Source: Kingdonia uniflora (taxonomy: Eukaryota; Streptophyta; Magnoliopsida; Ranunculales; Circaeasteraceae). Taken from it: 64,000 bases of DNA. The position numbers and the translations under genes were made by a program. This document shows, piece after piece, positions 29,913 to 41,828 of this stretch. The notes below the pieces were generated by a model that had not been told where the DNA came from, made no database searches, and saw only the letters and a program-made list of their open reading frames with translations. Location of the stretch: positions 2,356,001 to 2,420,000 of the forward strand of contig JACGCM010000669.1 of NCBI GenBank assembly GCA_014058105.1, in the 5' to 3' direction. Position 1 is the first letter of the stretch. Each line of letters opens with the position of its first letter.

Positions 29913-32317
29913 GGCTCATCCTATACGGTAGTTGCCTATGATATAAGAGATGGTAGGACAACCAGGATCATTGAACTTTGGTGTAATTCCTTTGACAACC
30001 TGATTGACATTGGCATCAGAAAAGATGGAATACTCTCTTGCATCTGGGGAAAATGCTTTCTTTTGTAAACTTATGCTACGCTTGACTGCACACAAATCCT
30101 TAAGGAATTTTACGTATGAGGGAACTTGGCGAATAGTATCGAGAAGTGGAATATTGATTTTCATATTCTGAAAAGTTTCCATTATCTTATTAAAATTGTT
30201 TCCCTTCTTAGCGGGCACAAGCCTTTGTGGAAAAGGGGCAGGTGTAATGATAGGACTAATTGGTTCACTTCCCTTCTCACTTATTTCCTTTGAGACTTTC
30301 TCAGTCTCTTCTTCATTCCTATAGGCATCCTAGGGAGCTTTGGATTGATGGTTTTCTCAAGGTTCAAGAAGCCTAACTTTATTATCCACCTTCCTACCAC
30401 TTGCCAGAGTTTGAATAGCATGGGCTTGCTCTAAGATTTTATCTAAATCAAAAGTGGGGTCACTAGGAATATCATGAGGGTTGTAGCATGGAACAACCTT
30501 GAGTTATGAGAGTATTCGAATGATGTTACCATGTTCCTGAAACTTATTCCTTTGATAACTTCTTTGATTGTGATTAGTTTGGTTAGGAAAAGTTCCTTTA
30601 TCTTTACTGGTCAATTGGGTAACAAACTGTCCTATTTGGGCCTCTAATCTTGTAATGGATTAAGAATTGGATGCAATAGCCTGGGCAGTAGAGGTATTGT
30701 TTTCCAGACTCTGATCTATAAAAGAGATTACTCGATAAATGTTTTCCTATTATAAGGTGGGATATATGAAGAATTTTGGAACTGGGGAGCTTGGTGTGGT
30801 TGATTTAAAGACGGATCCCCTTGGTTCGGGTTTTTTCCCCAAGTTGGGTCTGAAGCGTTCTTCCATCCCAGATTATAACTTTGGTAGTGGTAAGGCTCAT
30901 TGGGCTTATTAGACATAGTCTTGGCTTGCTCTATCCTATCCTTCTTGAATTATCTGACCTGATCAGGGCAATGGTTGACTTCATGTTCCGAACTATCACA
31001 GGTAATACAAACCGAAGTGGTGACATGATTAACAGATGAATAAGTCGACAGTCCATCCACTTTGATCATTTCAAGTTAGTTTAGCCTTTTCAAAGAGTAT
31101 AGTTATCTCAGGTATAAGATGTAAAACAACCTGATTTACTCTGTTATTGCCAGTAGTAAGGGGAACCATACCCAGTTGCTGAATTTTCTCTGCAATATCC
31201 TCCAAAAAGGTTATACATTGAGATGGATTTTTTTCAATAAATTACCTATTGCATATTGACTTCACCATGATCCTGGTATTGGTTTGGAGTCCATCGTACA
31301 AATTTTTTTCTAGCTTATAAGGATCTATTCAATGGTGTGTATATTCTAAGAGTAGGCAATTAAATCTCCCCAAATAGGCCCTCAGGGATTCTTAACTTCT
31401 TTACAAAAAATTATTCAAAAGTTGTCTAATGCTTGCAGTTTTGTTGCTCAAGAGGAATTTCTTAAGAATTCTATGTGTAATTGGTCAAAAGTAGTGATGG
31501 AATTGGGCCTTAAAGCATGGTGTCAGGTCATAGCTATCTCCTTGAGAGAAAAAGGAAAGAGACAAAGTTCTATTTGGTCATGAGAGACTTAAGGATGTGA
31601 AGATGTGACAATAATTTCCATAAAGCATCATAAATGGTGATGGGGATTCTCTTCTTCAGTTCCTCAGAATTGTGGTAGCATGGAATAAATGTTGTGCCTT
31701 ATTTCAAATTATCTAGCAATAAGTGGTAAAATGATGCAAGAAGTATGACTTGTCCTAGTTGGGTACATGTAGTCCTTCAAGGTCAATTCGGCTCATAGAG
31801 CCTTAGCCCCCAATGTGGCTAGATGTTTTTGCTATACAGTTATAGTTGCAATTTGTTATGGTGTTCTCATTCGGCTCGAGCTTGGATTGATACTTTCTCT
31901 AATCGATTATTTACTCGTTTTCACCCGTTCATAAAATTTGATACCGAAGCAGTAAATAAACAATTACTCTAGAGTAATTCAAGAAACACATTTTTTTTTA
32001 TGGTTATAACTGTGGTCAATCCTAAGTGGACCTGGTCTCAAGGTCAATTGCTCATAATCAATTATGAGTGGCTATGCCCAATTAATTTTGGGAACTAATT
32101 GTTGGTACGGAGTCACTTCTTCTAGTGTTACTAGCAAAGTGTTGTGTGAGCTGCCAATATTCCTACAAAGGGACACCCTGTGTCTAGGTTACTTTTCACT
32201 TTTAACTTTCCTAAGAGCATACATCCTAAGCCCCCAGTCCGAGCAATAAAGCCTTATAGATGATATTTTGAGGTTTCTTGGTTTCTTTTAGGTCTGGGCT
32301 TGTGATAATTTTTTTTT
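29913..32317 (-). pseudogene. gag of Athila-C
   Basis: The C-terminal part (29916-30218) reads MKINIPLLDTIRQVPSYVKF and LKDLCAVKR, the conserved stretch before the Athila protease. Further upstream, 30728-30916 gives NEPYHYQSYNLGWKNASDPT followed by NQPHQAPQFQN, the Asn/Pro-rich gag tail of this lineage. From about 31000 to 32317 the capsid core is recognisable only in fragments. It would form the particle; it is dead here. Confidence 0.8.
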
Positions 32318-32990
32318 AACCAGGAGATAAAATCTCGGGGTCATAAGTTTGTGCACGCACGGGTGACGAAATCTCGTTGCTGTTCGCCGTTAACTAACTG
32401 GATTACACAAAATTAAATAATCAACAATCAAAATAATCCCAAAAACTGTAGGCCGATACGGGGTTTCGAATTATACCTTCGGCGTGGGCATTTGAGGGCC
32501 TTTTGGTTACGTTGGTAAAGTTCTTTGAAGTTAGTCACTTCGGGATCACTGTTATGTCTGCGTTGACGTGATGTCAAACCTAAAAAGCTCAAGATTGCAA
32601 GCACAACCTCTAAACTAATTTTTTTGTTTTATTTAAAAGATGAATATTTTTTCAAAGTTCAACCTAAAACATGTACAAATAAAGAAAATAAGCTACGAAT
32701 TTGAAAACACTGGAAGTGAATAATAGAAATAAATAGTAAAAGTAAATAGTACAATGGGAAAGTAAAAATGAAAAGTAGAAGTAAATAATAATAATGAATA
32801 GTGATATGGAATAGTATAAGTGAATGGTGATATGGAATAAATATTAGTGATATTAATGATTGCTATTAGTAACGTGAAAACATGTTTTAACCAACGGTGA
32901 TGAGTGTAAATACACTACAAAATTAATTCAAGCGGAAATAAAAAACGTAAATAAAAGCCAAATTAAGGAAAGATTGTAATATTTCAATGT
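32318..32990 (-). other. 5' leader of Athila-C
   Basis: Untranslated leader between primer site and gag, containing AT-rich GAATAGTGATATGG repeats. A second copy lies at 18108-18770. Confidence 0.75.
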
Positions 32991-33007
32991 CCCTGGCAAT
33001 GGCGCCA
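32991..33007 (-). other. Primer binding site of Athila-C
   Basis: On the minus strand TGGCGCCATTGCCAGGG starts 6 bp after the 5' LTR end. It resembles the Athila primer site TGGCGCCGTTGCCGGGG (tRNA-Asp type), with changes attributable to decay. Confidence 0.85.
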
Positions 33008-33013
33008 GAAACT

Positions 33014-34278
33014 TGAAGTGTCTTACAAATTTACTCCCAAGTGCATGATTCGTTTGAAACATGTATAGGGCGAGCGAGGTCAAACCCAAAAGGACTATGC
33101 AAATTTCATTATCTTTCAAGTATAATTTTCATATTACAAGTAATTATCCAAACAAAATCTCTTAATAAAAAAAGGTTTTAATTCAAATAATAAAAAGTTA
33201 AGGGACTTGGAATTCACCATTAACATATATTAATTAAGGATATAATCATGGAAAGCTCAATACGAATAACGAGTTTCAACGACCTTGATGTCAATTTGTT
33301 TTTCCATTTTAAAATGTAGATTTGTTTGAAACATCAAATGTAAATTAAGTAAGTATGGAAAACACATAGTATCAACGTACTTAAACTAAACATACTATGT
33401 TAATCAATATCATACTTTAAATAACAAAAAATTAATAAAAATAATCGTGGTTAAGATCCCAAACTAGTTTACAAAATGTATCCCATAAATCCTTTTATAC
33501 GGAAAACATAGGATATTAATATACACTCTAACTAATCTAGAACATTAAACATAAGAAATACATATTTTAGGAGCAACCATGTTAATTACCTTAACAAAAT
33601 ATATACTAATGGTGGCTTCATCCTCACCCTTAGTGAGGTTTAGCCAAGCATGTTAAGATCCAGAATGCATGTAAGAGAAAATATAGATTCCATTAATATC
33701 TAGATAATTAAACACTTACATACAAAATGATATTCTCTACTTTGGCACCAAAATAATCGACGATTATTAAACTCTAAGTGAACTCTATTTATAAAACCTC
33801 TTTCTATCCTTTATTTCCTCTTATAAAGATTGATGTCTTCTCCTCTCCAAGCTTCTTTCTCTCAAGCTCTCCTGACGTTCTTCCCTACAGATAATTCCTC
33901 TTCAACATAACATATGCCACCCTTTAATAAAGGAAGGGTAATGCATTAAAAGTCATACACATATGTAAAAACATTCAAAATAGTAAGACCACAAGTAGCA
34001 TTTAATGCATATATCAATTCCTTCAAGTATTACGGCCTTTGAATCCTTCTTTAATTTCTAATAAATTTGGCCAGTGAAAAGCACTTGTCTTCAAATTCAC
34101 CCGACCCCACTTCACTATTTAAAATAGTTTAACACGTCACTTTTAAGCTGTAATGCACTTTAATTAGGGTAAGCCTGCATTTATCATTAATAACCTTTAG
34201 TTATCACTAATTAAGTAAAATAATGACTTAACTAAATATAAATCTAAGGGTAATATCGTCAATATTTCATGCCCATTA
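33014..34278 (-). repeat. 5' LTR of Athila-C
   Basis: Minus-strand start TAATGGGCAT (TG changed to TA), end ACACTTCA. Homologous to 18793-20066. Confidence 0.88.
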
Positions 34279-34667
34279 CTGGCACCCTGGCTGGAGGTCG
34301 TGGCTTATATTCCTGACGTTTCACATGCCATCGTCCTCTACGAACTTTGGATTGATTTTCACATCCTTGATAAAATGTGGCTTCTTGTTCTTCTGGATTA
34401 TTGCACGATTGTCTTTCAGTCCCTCCATTTGTAGTTCCTCACAGTCCCAGTCTATTATGTACTGATATTCTAGAATTAGTGGGCATGACTTCTTTGTCCC
34501 AAGGAGCTGGTCTCTGCTGATTATCTTGTAGGGCCTTCAAAGTAGCCTGTAGAGTGGTTATCTATTCTTATGTCGTTTAGACTATAACTGTCGTGCGCTT
34601 CACTCTTCTTCCAGCTCCTTACTGCAGAGTTCTCGATATTAATCTAATTGACGCTCGAGAACGTTTC
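34279..34667 (-). mobile_element. Tat-A, piece 3 of 4 (gag N-terminal part)
   Basis: Minus-strand sequence aligns with the N-terminal gag coding region of Tat-F (50500-50800): both share GAGC near the start and end near RQEYKPRPPARV against RQEEEQRPPPQI. It lies between Athila-C and Tat-E. The last five bases, GTTTC (34663-34667), are the Tat-E target duplication. Confidence 0.8.
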
Positions 34668-35373
34668 TGTAGTCGCTTATTCCACATCTCGGACTCATGC
34701 TTCATCTTCGACCAGCATACGAACTTTTTACCTCCTCAACATTAGAATCAAGACATCAACATCAGGAAACAGTTATAACACGAGTTTCGCAACCAACACC
34801 ACTCGCCCATGATGCTTCTCGTACTCTTGGTTGAGAGCCATCTTGTAATAGCTTATTCCGCATTTTGGAGTCATACTTCATCCTTGACCTCATCAACATA
34901 TTCAGTATCCCTAAGTTCTAGTCATCACTTTTGACCTCTACATCAACAATTCGAGTTAAGAAAATGTACAGTCATCCACGAAGCTGTTAAGAAGAAACAA
35001 AGATCAGAACTTTACATAATTTGGTCAAATAATATCTAACATATATTTTGTAACGTCTATTATTAAGAATCTTTATGGTCATCAAATGGTCATATTAGAA
35101 GAGTTATAAATAGGAATAGAGAGTTCCAAATGAAGGACGGAGGAATCCTCACTCTAACATTACATATACTCATAACACTTGTTATAATAAGCTAGCAATC
35201 TTTAAAATATCACTCTCTCTCTTTCTCAAATCCTCAATAGAGGTCATAGTTTTTAAACTATTCAAAGGTTTCTTACACTAAGTTATCTTGTTAGCTATCA
35301 CTTACTATTCTTGAGCGTTCTAAACACATCTGGTATAAAGGCTAAGTTCTAATCTTGAAATTAGGCTATTATA
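34668..35373 (+). repeat. 5' LTR of Tat-E
   Basis: Starts TGTAGTCGCTTATTCCAC. Ends GGCTATTATA, where the 3' LTR has TTGCA. Confidence 0.95.
35105..35112 (+). promoter_or_regulatory. LTR TATA box of Tat-E
   Basis: TATAAATA in the middle of the 5' LTR; the 3' LTR has CTATAAATAG at the same place (near 47394). Confidence 0.65.
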
Positions 35374-35375
35374 TT

Positions 35376-35392
35376 TGGCACCGTCTGTAGAA
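35376..35392 (+). other. Primer binding site of Tat-E
   Basis: TGGCACCGTCTGTAGAA, two bases after the LTR. It is the Tat-B/F site with a G-to-A change inside GGCGCC. Confidence 0.75.
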
Positions 35393-35423
35393 ACCAAAGT
35401 TCTCAAACTCATTATCTCAGAAA

Positions 35424-36700
35424 ATGGCTAATTATCTCTATACGGAATGACGCCTCCAGGCCAGAGTACACCGACTCCTTCAGGAGAAGGGAACGCCAGA
35501 CTAGCAGAATTACGTGCTAATTTAAACTTTTAAACTAAAAGGCGAACCGCTCTGGAATAGCATATGGCAGGCATTCAATAGGCGTTAAAAGTTTTGGAGG
35601 ATTAACAGGTCACAACACAGAAGTACAAAGGCCCGTATCCAACTGGCGTACAACCCACTAGAGTACAGCTCGCTGGTTTACGTATTTCCGTACTCGATAA
35701 AATAGGACTTCACGCGAATAATCAGGAAAGAGAAGTTCAATCTAAGTATAAGCAACCTGCGGGTGAGCCAGTTCTGATACTGGAAGTCTACCAAGAAGTT
35801 GATGGCAGTCTCGCTGGAATCAGACAAGAAGAGCCACCCCAGGGAAAAGTTTGAATTCTAGCTCTCGAGCGACTCTGTGAAGGAAGCGGCGACCACATTC
35901 CTCGAAAAGGATGAGTCCCGCAATCAACAATCATAGCTCATCAATACCTAACTCAGGAGCACGTCGACAAGCATATTAAAGAGTTGCTCGATGGTCAAAT
36001 CCAAGTAGCTAAAGGAATCCACAACATATTATAGAAAAGCTCGCTTGCACTGGAGCTATTGGATGGAAAAATCCTCACCGGGTTCTATACTCTGAAGATC
36101 CAAAAATACAAATAGAATGATCCAGTGGAGTACCTCCAAGAGTTCCAGGATGCTTTAGGCTTATATTCAATAACTAATCACATTCTATGTTGGCTATTTC
36201 ATACCAGTTTATCAGGCAAACCTTTGCGATGATTCCATACAGTACTTGATGGGTCTATTACAACTTTCAAGCAATTATGGGAACTCTTTGTTAAGAATTA
36301 CTCGTACAATAGAGACAAAGAAGAGAATCTATATTCTCTTTTTAGCCTTAAGAAAATGCCAGGAGAAAAGCTTGAGACATTCACTAAGAAGTTCCTGGTT
36401 AGCACGAAAGGTAGATCAGCTTGATCATAAGATTACTATTTTAGCTTTTACCAATGCTTTACTCATTAATAGAAAGGAAAATGAGTACCTCGTTCTAAAT
36501 AAACCTACAACTTTGGAGGACATGATCGAAAAAGTTAACGGATATATTGATCTTGAAAGAATGGTGACTGACAGGCAGAAAACTCAAAAATCAACATTGA
36601 CAGCTCGAGATCAATTCACAGGCCAAGATTTTAACCATGCTGCTGATCATGGAAGAGGCAGGAAGCGAACAAAATCTAATAACGATCGACCTTGAAAAGG
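35424..36700 (+). pseudogene. gag of Tat-E
   Basis: An ATG at 35424 is the likely original start (MANYLYTE). The core in frame 36246-36695 reads LDHKITILAFTNALLINRKE, then EYLVLNKPTTLEDMIEKVNG and YIDLERMV, matching Tat-F ITAFTNALQL...NKPATLEDMI. This capsid protein would package element RNA. Frameshifts and stops split the first 800 bp. Confidence 0.85.
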
Positions 36701-37235
36701 TAGTAATATGCTAAAACCTTGTCTTCACAAGATGAATATAACCATAGCCAGCATTTATCCTATACTTTAAAAGGATAAGTTTTTTCGCAATGTACAGTAT
36801 CTCCAGCCCATTGTGAGCAAACCATATTTTATTCACCACAAAGTCTAACATCATGAGGCGAAACACTGTTTTGCTTTACAACAACTATTATAATTTTACG
36901 GATAGTCGAATGCATGAATATATTATAGATGTTGAGAGTTACAGGAATGGGAGTTATAGACTTTATAGAGAAGCTGTGCAGGTCAAAGAACCGGAACCGG
37001 AGAAGCATTTATACCATATATGTCCCTCGACCACTTCATTGAGACTCAAAATATCAACCAATCGAATAGAAGCAAAAGATAACATGTCGGCCAATGTTAC
37101 GACTTGTTCATGAACGATAAAGAAGCTCGTAGACTTCCCGTATCCAGTTCCCAACGCAAAGGGATTTCTTTCGATGTCTGTGATGTTCATCATGTCAACT
37201 TTCCTCACCATTATGCTTTGGTCATGTTAAAAATA
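36701..37235 (+). pseudogene. gag tail and linker of Tat-E
   Basis: The frame 36853-37113 reads MHEYIIDVESYRNGSYRLYR and EAVQVKEPEPEKHLYHIC, aligning with the linker after the zinc knuckle in Tat-B and Tat-F. The knuckle itself is not preserved. Confidence 0.75.
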
Positions 37236-37680
37236 AAAAAAATGTTGTACTACACACAATGATGATAGATACTGGTAGTAGTAGTAAACTACTGCTTCAA
37301 AATATGGTTGATCAGATGGGACTAACTAACAAAGTACAGTCTAGTAATATTTATATTTGTGGATTCACCAGATCTAGAGATGAGCGTGTAGGAAAGATTA
37401 TACTTTCCATTACGGTAGGACCAGTAACAGTTGACATTGTATTTTATGTTATCAATGCAAAATCCTATTATTTAGGGATAATAGGACATTGCTGGTTACA
37501 TAATATGTGAGCCGTTCCATCGACCTATCATTTGGCACTGCGATTTGAATGAAATGATGACATTTACGAAATAAAAGGAAGTCAGAAACTTGCTCGAGCA
37601 TGTAAAATTTTTGTTGCCATCGTACCAGAGCTATCGAAGCCACAACTCATATAACAATTGTAGAAAATAACAGGGAACAT
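37236..37680 (+). pseudogene. Protease of Tat-E
   Basis: Keeps the active site MMIDTGSSSKLLLQ, then DERVGKIILSITVGPVTVDI and FYVINAKSYYLGIIGHCW. Open from 37259 for 83 codons. The domain is complete in sequence, but no frame links it to gag or RT. Confidence 0.88.
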
Positions 37681-37729
37681 TATAGAAAACTTTACAGTGA
37701 ACTCTACAAAAAACTAGCTACCAAGTGAA

Positions 37730-38545
37730 AAAATCACAGTATACGTTAAAATCAGTGGGGATAAGCGAGGAACATACATTGACACTCTTCTGCCCACAGT
37801 AGAACGAGATGCTCTTATTCTGTTCCTTAAAGACAACAGTGGTATCTTTGCTTGGACGTTTCATGAAATGCCTAGCATTGATCCAAATTTGGCCTGCTAT
37901 AAACTTAATTTGAAAGATAAAGCTAAAGCCGTCAAACAAAAGCAGAGGAATTTTGTACCAAGAGTTCGATAACAAGTCAACAAAGAGATCGATAAGCTCA
38001 TTAAAGTTGAATTTATACAAAAAGCCAATTATCCTGAATGGATCTCGAACATTATGGCAGTACAAAAAAAACTAGAAAGATCAGAGCGTGCGTGGATTTC
38101 ACGGACCTCATCAAACATACACCAAATGATAGTTTTCCACTTCCTATCATAAACCATCTGCACGATTCTACTAATGGACACAAACTCTTATCCATGATGG
38201 ATGCCGCATCAAGGTACAATCAAATACCTCAGCTACATGATGATCAAGAGAAAATAACTTTTATAATAGAGCATGGTTTATATTGCTATAAGGATTGATG
38301 ACACAGATGTTTAAAGATCACCTCAGAAAAATGATGGAAGTCACATTGATGATATGTTATGTAAATATTTCAAAAAAGAAAACCATATTTCAGATTTACA
38401 CACTACTTCCAAAATTCTCCGTTTCTACAAGATGAGACTCAATCTTGATAAGTGCTAGTTCTGGGTCTAGTCAGGAAAATTCTTGGGACATTTAATCTGC
38501 AAGTAAGGCATAAAAGCTAATCCAGATCGTATCCGCACACTGTTA
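37730..38545 (+). pseudogene. Reverse transcriptase of Tat-E
   Basis: The lead-in DPNLACYKLNLKDKAKAVKQ is followed by VRACVDFTDLIKHTPNDSFP-type sequence (frame 38038-38298) and LLSMMDAASRYNQIP. A single-base loss near 38342 shifts the frame just before HIDDML, the mutated YIDD site. The palm and thumb continue to about 38545. Confidence 0.85.
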
Positions 38546-38548
38546 TCT

Positions 38549-39200
38549 ATGCCTTCTCCAAAACCAAAGAAAGATGTACAAAAATTTATAGGCAATATTA
38601 CCTTAATAAATTATTTTGTCTCCAAGCCCTCAGATCGATGTCGATGGTTATTCGACCTATTACGTGAAGGAACAATGGAAAAGAAAGCTAAGAAGGATCC
38701 TGAGATAGAGTGGACAAAAGAGTATGAAGCAGCATTTCAGGAACTCAAACGTTATTTGGGTAAACCACCAGTGATGAGTACTCCTAAAGAAGGGGAAGAA
38801 CTCACCATATACCTTGCCATTATCGATGAATCATTAAGTTTTGTTCTAATTCGACATGATGAGACGACACAGAAACCTGTCTACTTCATCACCAAAACTC
38901 TCACTCTATCAAAATCCTGGTATATCCAGATTGAGAAACTGCTCTTAGCTCTCGTGTACATGTCACAAAAGTTGAAGCAATATTTCCAATCCCACTCAGT
39001 TCGAGTAATGACAAATTATCTTTTGCGATAGATTTTATCTAAATGAAAAAAATCTAGACGAGTATAATAATGGTCGGTATCTCTTGGCGAACATGACATC
39101 CGTTTGGAACCATGACATTCTTAAAATGGCCAAGCAATAGAAGATTTTCTTGTAGACTTCCCAGTAGAAGATCCTAATGGGGAAGAAGACAGTATGGATA
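38549..39200 (+). pseudogene. RNase H of Tat-E
   Basis: Open for 160 codons: connection region FIGNITLINYFVSKPSDRCR, then EWTKEYEAAFQELKRYLGKP, QKPVYFITKTLTLSKSWYIQ and EKLLLALVYMSQKLKQYFQS. This is the best-preserved coding block of Tat-E. It ends at a stop after MTNYLLR. Confidence 0.88.
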
Positions 39201-39229
39201 TTAATGAAAAATAATTCGAGGAAAAGTCA

Positions 39230-39620
39230 GGCTGGTTAACTCAAAAGGGATGGTGCCTTTTAACTGATGGTTCTGCCAGACCTGCAGGACCAGGCATTAG
39301 AATCGTACTTATCACACCTTCCAACAGTATCAAAAAAGTAATTAGACTCAATTTTGAAGATACCAACAATAAGACTGAATATGAGGCAATAATTCATGGT
39401 CAAGATATGGCTTTCAAGATTAAAGTTTATGAGTTATCTGTGTATACAAACTCTTTACTCATTGTGAACCATTATATAGAGAAGTTTCAGAAGAACGGAA
39501 AAATTATTGATTATGAAGCAGTAGTAGCCGACAGAATGCGTAGATTCAAGAAGACTGCCATTGAACATTTACTACGCTGAGAAAATAGACATTATGATTT
39601 TCTTGTATACCTGACAGGAG
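39230..39620 (+). pseudogene. Second (archaeal-type) RNase H of Tat-E
   Basis: Reads GWCLLTDGSARPAGPGIRIV, LITPSN, FEDTNNKTEYEAIIHGQDMA and VYTNSLLIVNHYIEK. The TDGSA and TEYEA motifs hold the first Asp and the Glu of the active site. In YTNS the next acidic residue (YTDS in Tat-B) is Asn. A stop follows near 39579. Confidence 0.85.
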
Positions 39621-39694
39621 TCCTTGACACAATAGCTCGATATCTCAAGATCAAAGTACTATCCACCCCCAGTATTAACATCATAAGTTCAAAT

Positions 39695-40975
39695 TTAGTT
39701 AATACTGGGGGCGTTGAAGGTGACGAGGATGATTGGAGACAACCTTTCCTTATATATATTGGAATTTAAAATAAGTTTGACGTCAAACTCCCTAAAGATC
39801 CTACTGAAAGAAGATGCGTGCTTGATTCTGCTAAGTGACAATAGTTTCATATACAAAATTTTTGTCACAGGACCATATCTCGAGTGTTTATCGAGCAAAG
39901 AGGCTCAAAAATTCCTGCAAGAACTTCACGAAGGAACTTGTGGTTCCCATGCAGTAGGATGATCTCTAGCCAATCGGGCTTTTACTCAAGAAAATTTTTG
40001 GCCTAAAATAAAAGCTCAAGCCATTGACGTTGCTAGCAAGTGTGATGCCTGCCAACGACATGGCCCCCAAATTTGAGCTCCAGCCTTGGAACTCCATTCC
40101 AACAATATTGTTTGGCCGCTCAAAACATGGGCCCTTAACCTCATAGGAGATTTCCCTACTGTACCAGGCAAAAGGAATTACCTCCTTGTAGCAATGAATT
40201 ACTTCACTAAATGGGTGGAAGCAGTTCCTCTATGTCGCACACGAGAAGAAGAAGTCATCAAGTTTATATGGGAAGCTATCATCATTCAGTTTGGTAGCCC
40301 CAATCTCTTAAGAATCGACAATGGACCTCAATTCATTGGCTTTAGAGTCGTTAAGTTCCATAATCAGCACAACATCATGCACTCTCCTTCCAATCCATAT
40401 TACCCACAAGGAAATGGTCAGGTTGAAATCACTAATCGCACTATCGTGGATGGAATCAAAATGGGTTTGACAAAAAAGAGGGGAAATTGGGTATAAGAAT
40501 TACCACATGTATTATGGGCATATCGCACAATACCCTGGGTATCGACTGGATATACGCCTTTCCTATTAGCTTATGGTACTGACGCAATAATCCCAACTCA
40601 ATATCATCACCCATTGCGCAACAATACTATGACAGATGAAGAAAATAAATTCTAGTTGGAATGTAACATGAATTGGATCGAGAAAACTAGAGGCAGAGTA
40701 ATCATGAACTTGGGAAGATACCACTAAGCTTTAGCCAGATCTTATATTGAACGAGTTCGTCATAGAGAGCTCAAAATAAAAGATCTCGTCCTCCGATAAA
40801 TCCTTAAACATAGAAAAGAAGTCTATGCCGAGAAACTGGTCAAAAATTGGGAAGGCCCTTTTATCATTGTTGGCAAAAGTGGCCTTGGATCTTATGATAT
40901 CGCTACTAAATGTGGGGAACGAGTACCTAATCCATAGAACACGAGAAGATTAAAGCTTTATCGACGATGATAATC
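39695..40975 (+). pseudogene. Integrase of Tat-E
   Basis: The zinc-binding part is complete in sequence: LHEGTCGSHAVG, one stop, then KCDACQRHG. The core frame 40086-40496 reads WPLKTWALNLIGDFPTVPGK, YFTKWVEAVPLCRTREEEVI, RIDNGPQFIGF and PYYPQGNGQVEITN. The second Asp (RIDNG) and the Glu are kept, but the first Asp of the D,D,E triad is Asn (ALNLIG). The C-terminal domain continues in pieces to 40975. Confidence 0.9.
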
Positions 40976-41214
40976 TATCATAGCGTACTTTTCTATATAA
41001 ATCTATCATCTTATATGCCGATCTTATATCAATAAAATACTTATGTTTGATCACCATACATCTGAGTACTTTCTACTATTTCATATAGTACTCCATCTAA
41101 CATTCTTTGTTCATCAATCTTACCACAATGAAATACTTATGTCTGATTGCCCTATAGTATAGTATTTTTCTAAAATATCAAACTAGTACTTCTATTTACA
41201 GATTACATTTCTAA

Positions 41215-41655
41215 ACATTATAGATGCTTTGTTACGTCAGCCAAATTGATCCTCTATTATATTATAGATTGTTTGTTGTTTTAGCCAAATTGATCCCCTA
41301 ATATATTATTGATCGTATGTTGCTTCAGCCAAATTGATCCTCTATTACATTACGGATAATTTGTTGTGTCAGCTAAATTGATCCTCTAATGCATTATAGA
41401 TCATTTGTTGCTTTAGTAAAATCGATCCTCTATTACATTACAGCTCATTTGCTACTTCAGCCAAATTGATCCTTTAATGCATTATAGATCGCTTGTTGCT
41501 TCCGCCAAATTAATTCTTTAATACTTTACTGATCGTTTGTTGCTTCAGCCAAATTGATCCTCTATTACTTTACAGATCCTTTGTTGCTTCAGCCAAACCG
41601 ATCTTCTATTTTCTTAGACGTTCGTTGCATCAGCCAAACCAACCCTCTACTGTAC
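41215..41655 (+). repeat. 44-bp tandem repeat, about ten units
   Basis: Units centred on GCCAAATTGATCCTCTATTA recur every 44 bp (for example at 41240, 41284 and 41328) up to the last at about 41632. The array sits just after integrase, the position held by the unrelated 160-bp repeat in Tat-B and Tat-F. Confidence 0.95.
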
Positions 41656-41828
41656 GATAACATGTGGAATCATTCTATAAAATAGATACCCAACTCTTAC
41701 ATCACAATTGGTTCATCACAAGGATAGTGCAAATCATTCTTTTTGTCAACAGGCCTACCTTATTACATTCTATTCATAATATTTTCATTCGTATATTACA
41801 AATAATCCCTTATAACAATCACTATGCC

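Larger units (their letters stand above)
18108..34278 (-). mobile_element. Athila-C LTR retrotransposon with a truncated extra 5' leader, split by Tat-D
   Basis: An Athila-lineage Ty3/gypsy element on the minus strand. The 5' LTR is 33014-34278 and the 3' LTR 18793-20066, about 1.27 kb each. The primer binding site is 32991-33007. Gag, protease, RT, RNase H and integrase then run leftwards. Beyond the 3' LTR there is a second primer site and 663 bp of 5' leader (18108-18786), which a simple element should not have. I found no target duplication, and about 150 bp of the Tat-A target is gone. This suggests a tandem or recombined pair trimmed by deletion. Confidence 0.88.
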
